A stretch of 16,218 nucleotides of DNA from Ignavibacteriales bacterium (GTDB lineage: Bacteria; Bacteroidota; Ignavibacteria; UBA10030). Numbering within the stretch: position 1 is the stretch's first letter; each line of letters starts with the position of its first letter. The notes beneath the pieces are model-generated. The model was not told the origin of the DNA. It was given only the letters and a program-made list of their open reading frames with translations, and searched no databases. Made by a program: the position numbers and the translations under genes. Where the stretch lies: the NCBI GenBank assembly GCA_016207365.1, contig JACQPU010000193.1:1-16218 (forward strand), given 5' to 3'. Of this stretch, positions 15,830 through 16,218 are shown piece by piece.

Positions 15830-15998
15830 ATAACCTTTCGACGACGCTTCAGCGCGTCTCGAGATTTCTTCTTGGACTCAAGCCGCCGCCTTTTTTTGCC
15901 GCCCGTTTCACCTCGCGCGAATATATCCAGTGCTCCATATTGGAATGCCCACGCTTTCCGCCACTTCCTCCTTCCGTAGGACCTTTCATGATTGCCAT
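15826..15998 (-). CDS. Very small basic protein, apparently read across a -1 shift at an A7 run
   Basis: From ATG 15989 (or in-frame ATG 15998, directly downstream of an in-frame TGA) the frame reads MKGPTEGGSGGKRGHSNMEH, then WIYSREVKRAAKK, and reaches a run of seven A (15897-15891, minus strand). In this frame it continues as KGGGLSPRRN and stops at 15851-15849. If the reader slips back one base at the A7, it continues RRRLESKKKSRDALKRRRKVI, an equally basic and lysine-rich tail, and stops at 15828-15826. That stop forms ATGA with the hydrolase start at 15829. The A7 is in register as A_AAA_AAA_G, the -1 slippery pattern. The fused product is 54 aa (57 from 15998). I do not know its function; GHSxMEHW followed by a Lys/Arg tail resembles, from memory, small uncharacterised bacterial proteins. 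An indel in the assembly at the A7 is the main alternative. Confidence 0.45.
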
Positions 15999-16028
15999 AG
16001 CATTGCTTCACAATCCAAAATGATGAGC

Positions 16029-16057
16029 AATATAGGAAACAAAGAGATAGGACAAAA
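16029..16057 (-). promoter_or_regulatory. Candidate promoter for the small gene and the hydrolase
   Basis: On the minus strand, TATATT (16034-16029) matches five of six bases of the sigma-70 -10 box, with a weak -35-like TTTTGT (16057-16052) at 17-bp spacing. The predicted start near 16022 leaves a leader of about 24 nt to the ATG at 15998. The 220 bp from 15999 to the window edge contain no other coding or RNA feature that I can support. Confidence 0.35.
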
Positions 16058-16218
16058 CGCCGAATCGTTGTAAACGGAGTAACGCCAGCTTCGTTTCTTT
16101 GCATCTTGAACGTGCGGAGAATGGCAGATCGTCCACAGGCGATACGTTTCATCGAAGAAAGATTTTACGTTTGATTCTTTTTCTCTATTTGCCTACACTA
16201 CTTCCGCTAAATTATCCG

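Noticed and set aside
15999..16152. N-terminal part of the long minus-strand frame that ends at 15826 (starting MKRIACGRSA)
   Set aside because: Only the last ~22 residues of this frame look real. Upstream of the A7 run its sequence is of random composition, while the other frame gives the plausible GHSNMEHW protein.

Overview
The window reads as ordinary chromosome from a Gram-negative bacterium of the Bacteroidota/Chlorobiota (FCB) group, possibly an Ignavibacteria-like or other metagenome-derived lineage. The clues are a b558-type SdhC in an sdhC-sdhA-sdhB order, mostly weak Shine-Dalgarno sequences, promoter-like boxes near the Bacteroidota consensus, and a hypothetical protein whose C-terminal ~70 residues resemble a module I know from many Bacteroidota proteins. 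This placement is inferred from family resemblance, not from a marker-gene tree. GC is moderate and coding density high. I saw no rRNA, tRNA, CRISPR array, insertion sequence or prophage.

Plus-strand block 1 (1-2177): the 3' part of recR (recombinational repair), then monofunctional prephenate dehydratase pheA (phenylalanine synthesis) and ftsX (cell-division ABC-type membrane protein). pheA and ftsX are almost touching.

Plus-strand block 2 (2283-5784): a three-gene succinate dehydrogenase/fumarate reductase operon encoding the cytochrome b anchor, the flavoprotein and the iron-sulfur protein. A set of short direct and inverted repeats fills the sdhA-sdhB gap, and a clear hairpin-plus-T-tract terminator follows sdhB.

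Plus-strand block 3 (5899-12784): a very large exported TPR protein (about 1208 aa), then a 406-aa protein of unknown function 8 bp downstream, then obg (ribosome-assembly GTPase) and an ATGA-overlapping FecCD/BtuC-type permease that lacks its usual ATPase and binding protein here.

Minus-strand block (12894-15998, read right to left): a very small basic protein that appears to need a -1 shift at an A7 run, then an exported alpha/beta hydrolase of the acetylxylan/feruloyl esterase type (ATGA overlap with the small gene's shifted frame), then the glycogen branching enzyme glgB. The convergent permease/glgB junction carries two identical 13-bp palindromes that also form a large imperfect hairpin. 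From 15999 to the right edge I see only a candidate minus-strand promoter.

Most genes are housekeeping. The least explained parts are the frameshifted small gene at 15826-15998, the TPR-protein/406-aa-protein pair, and the two intergenic repeat structures.
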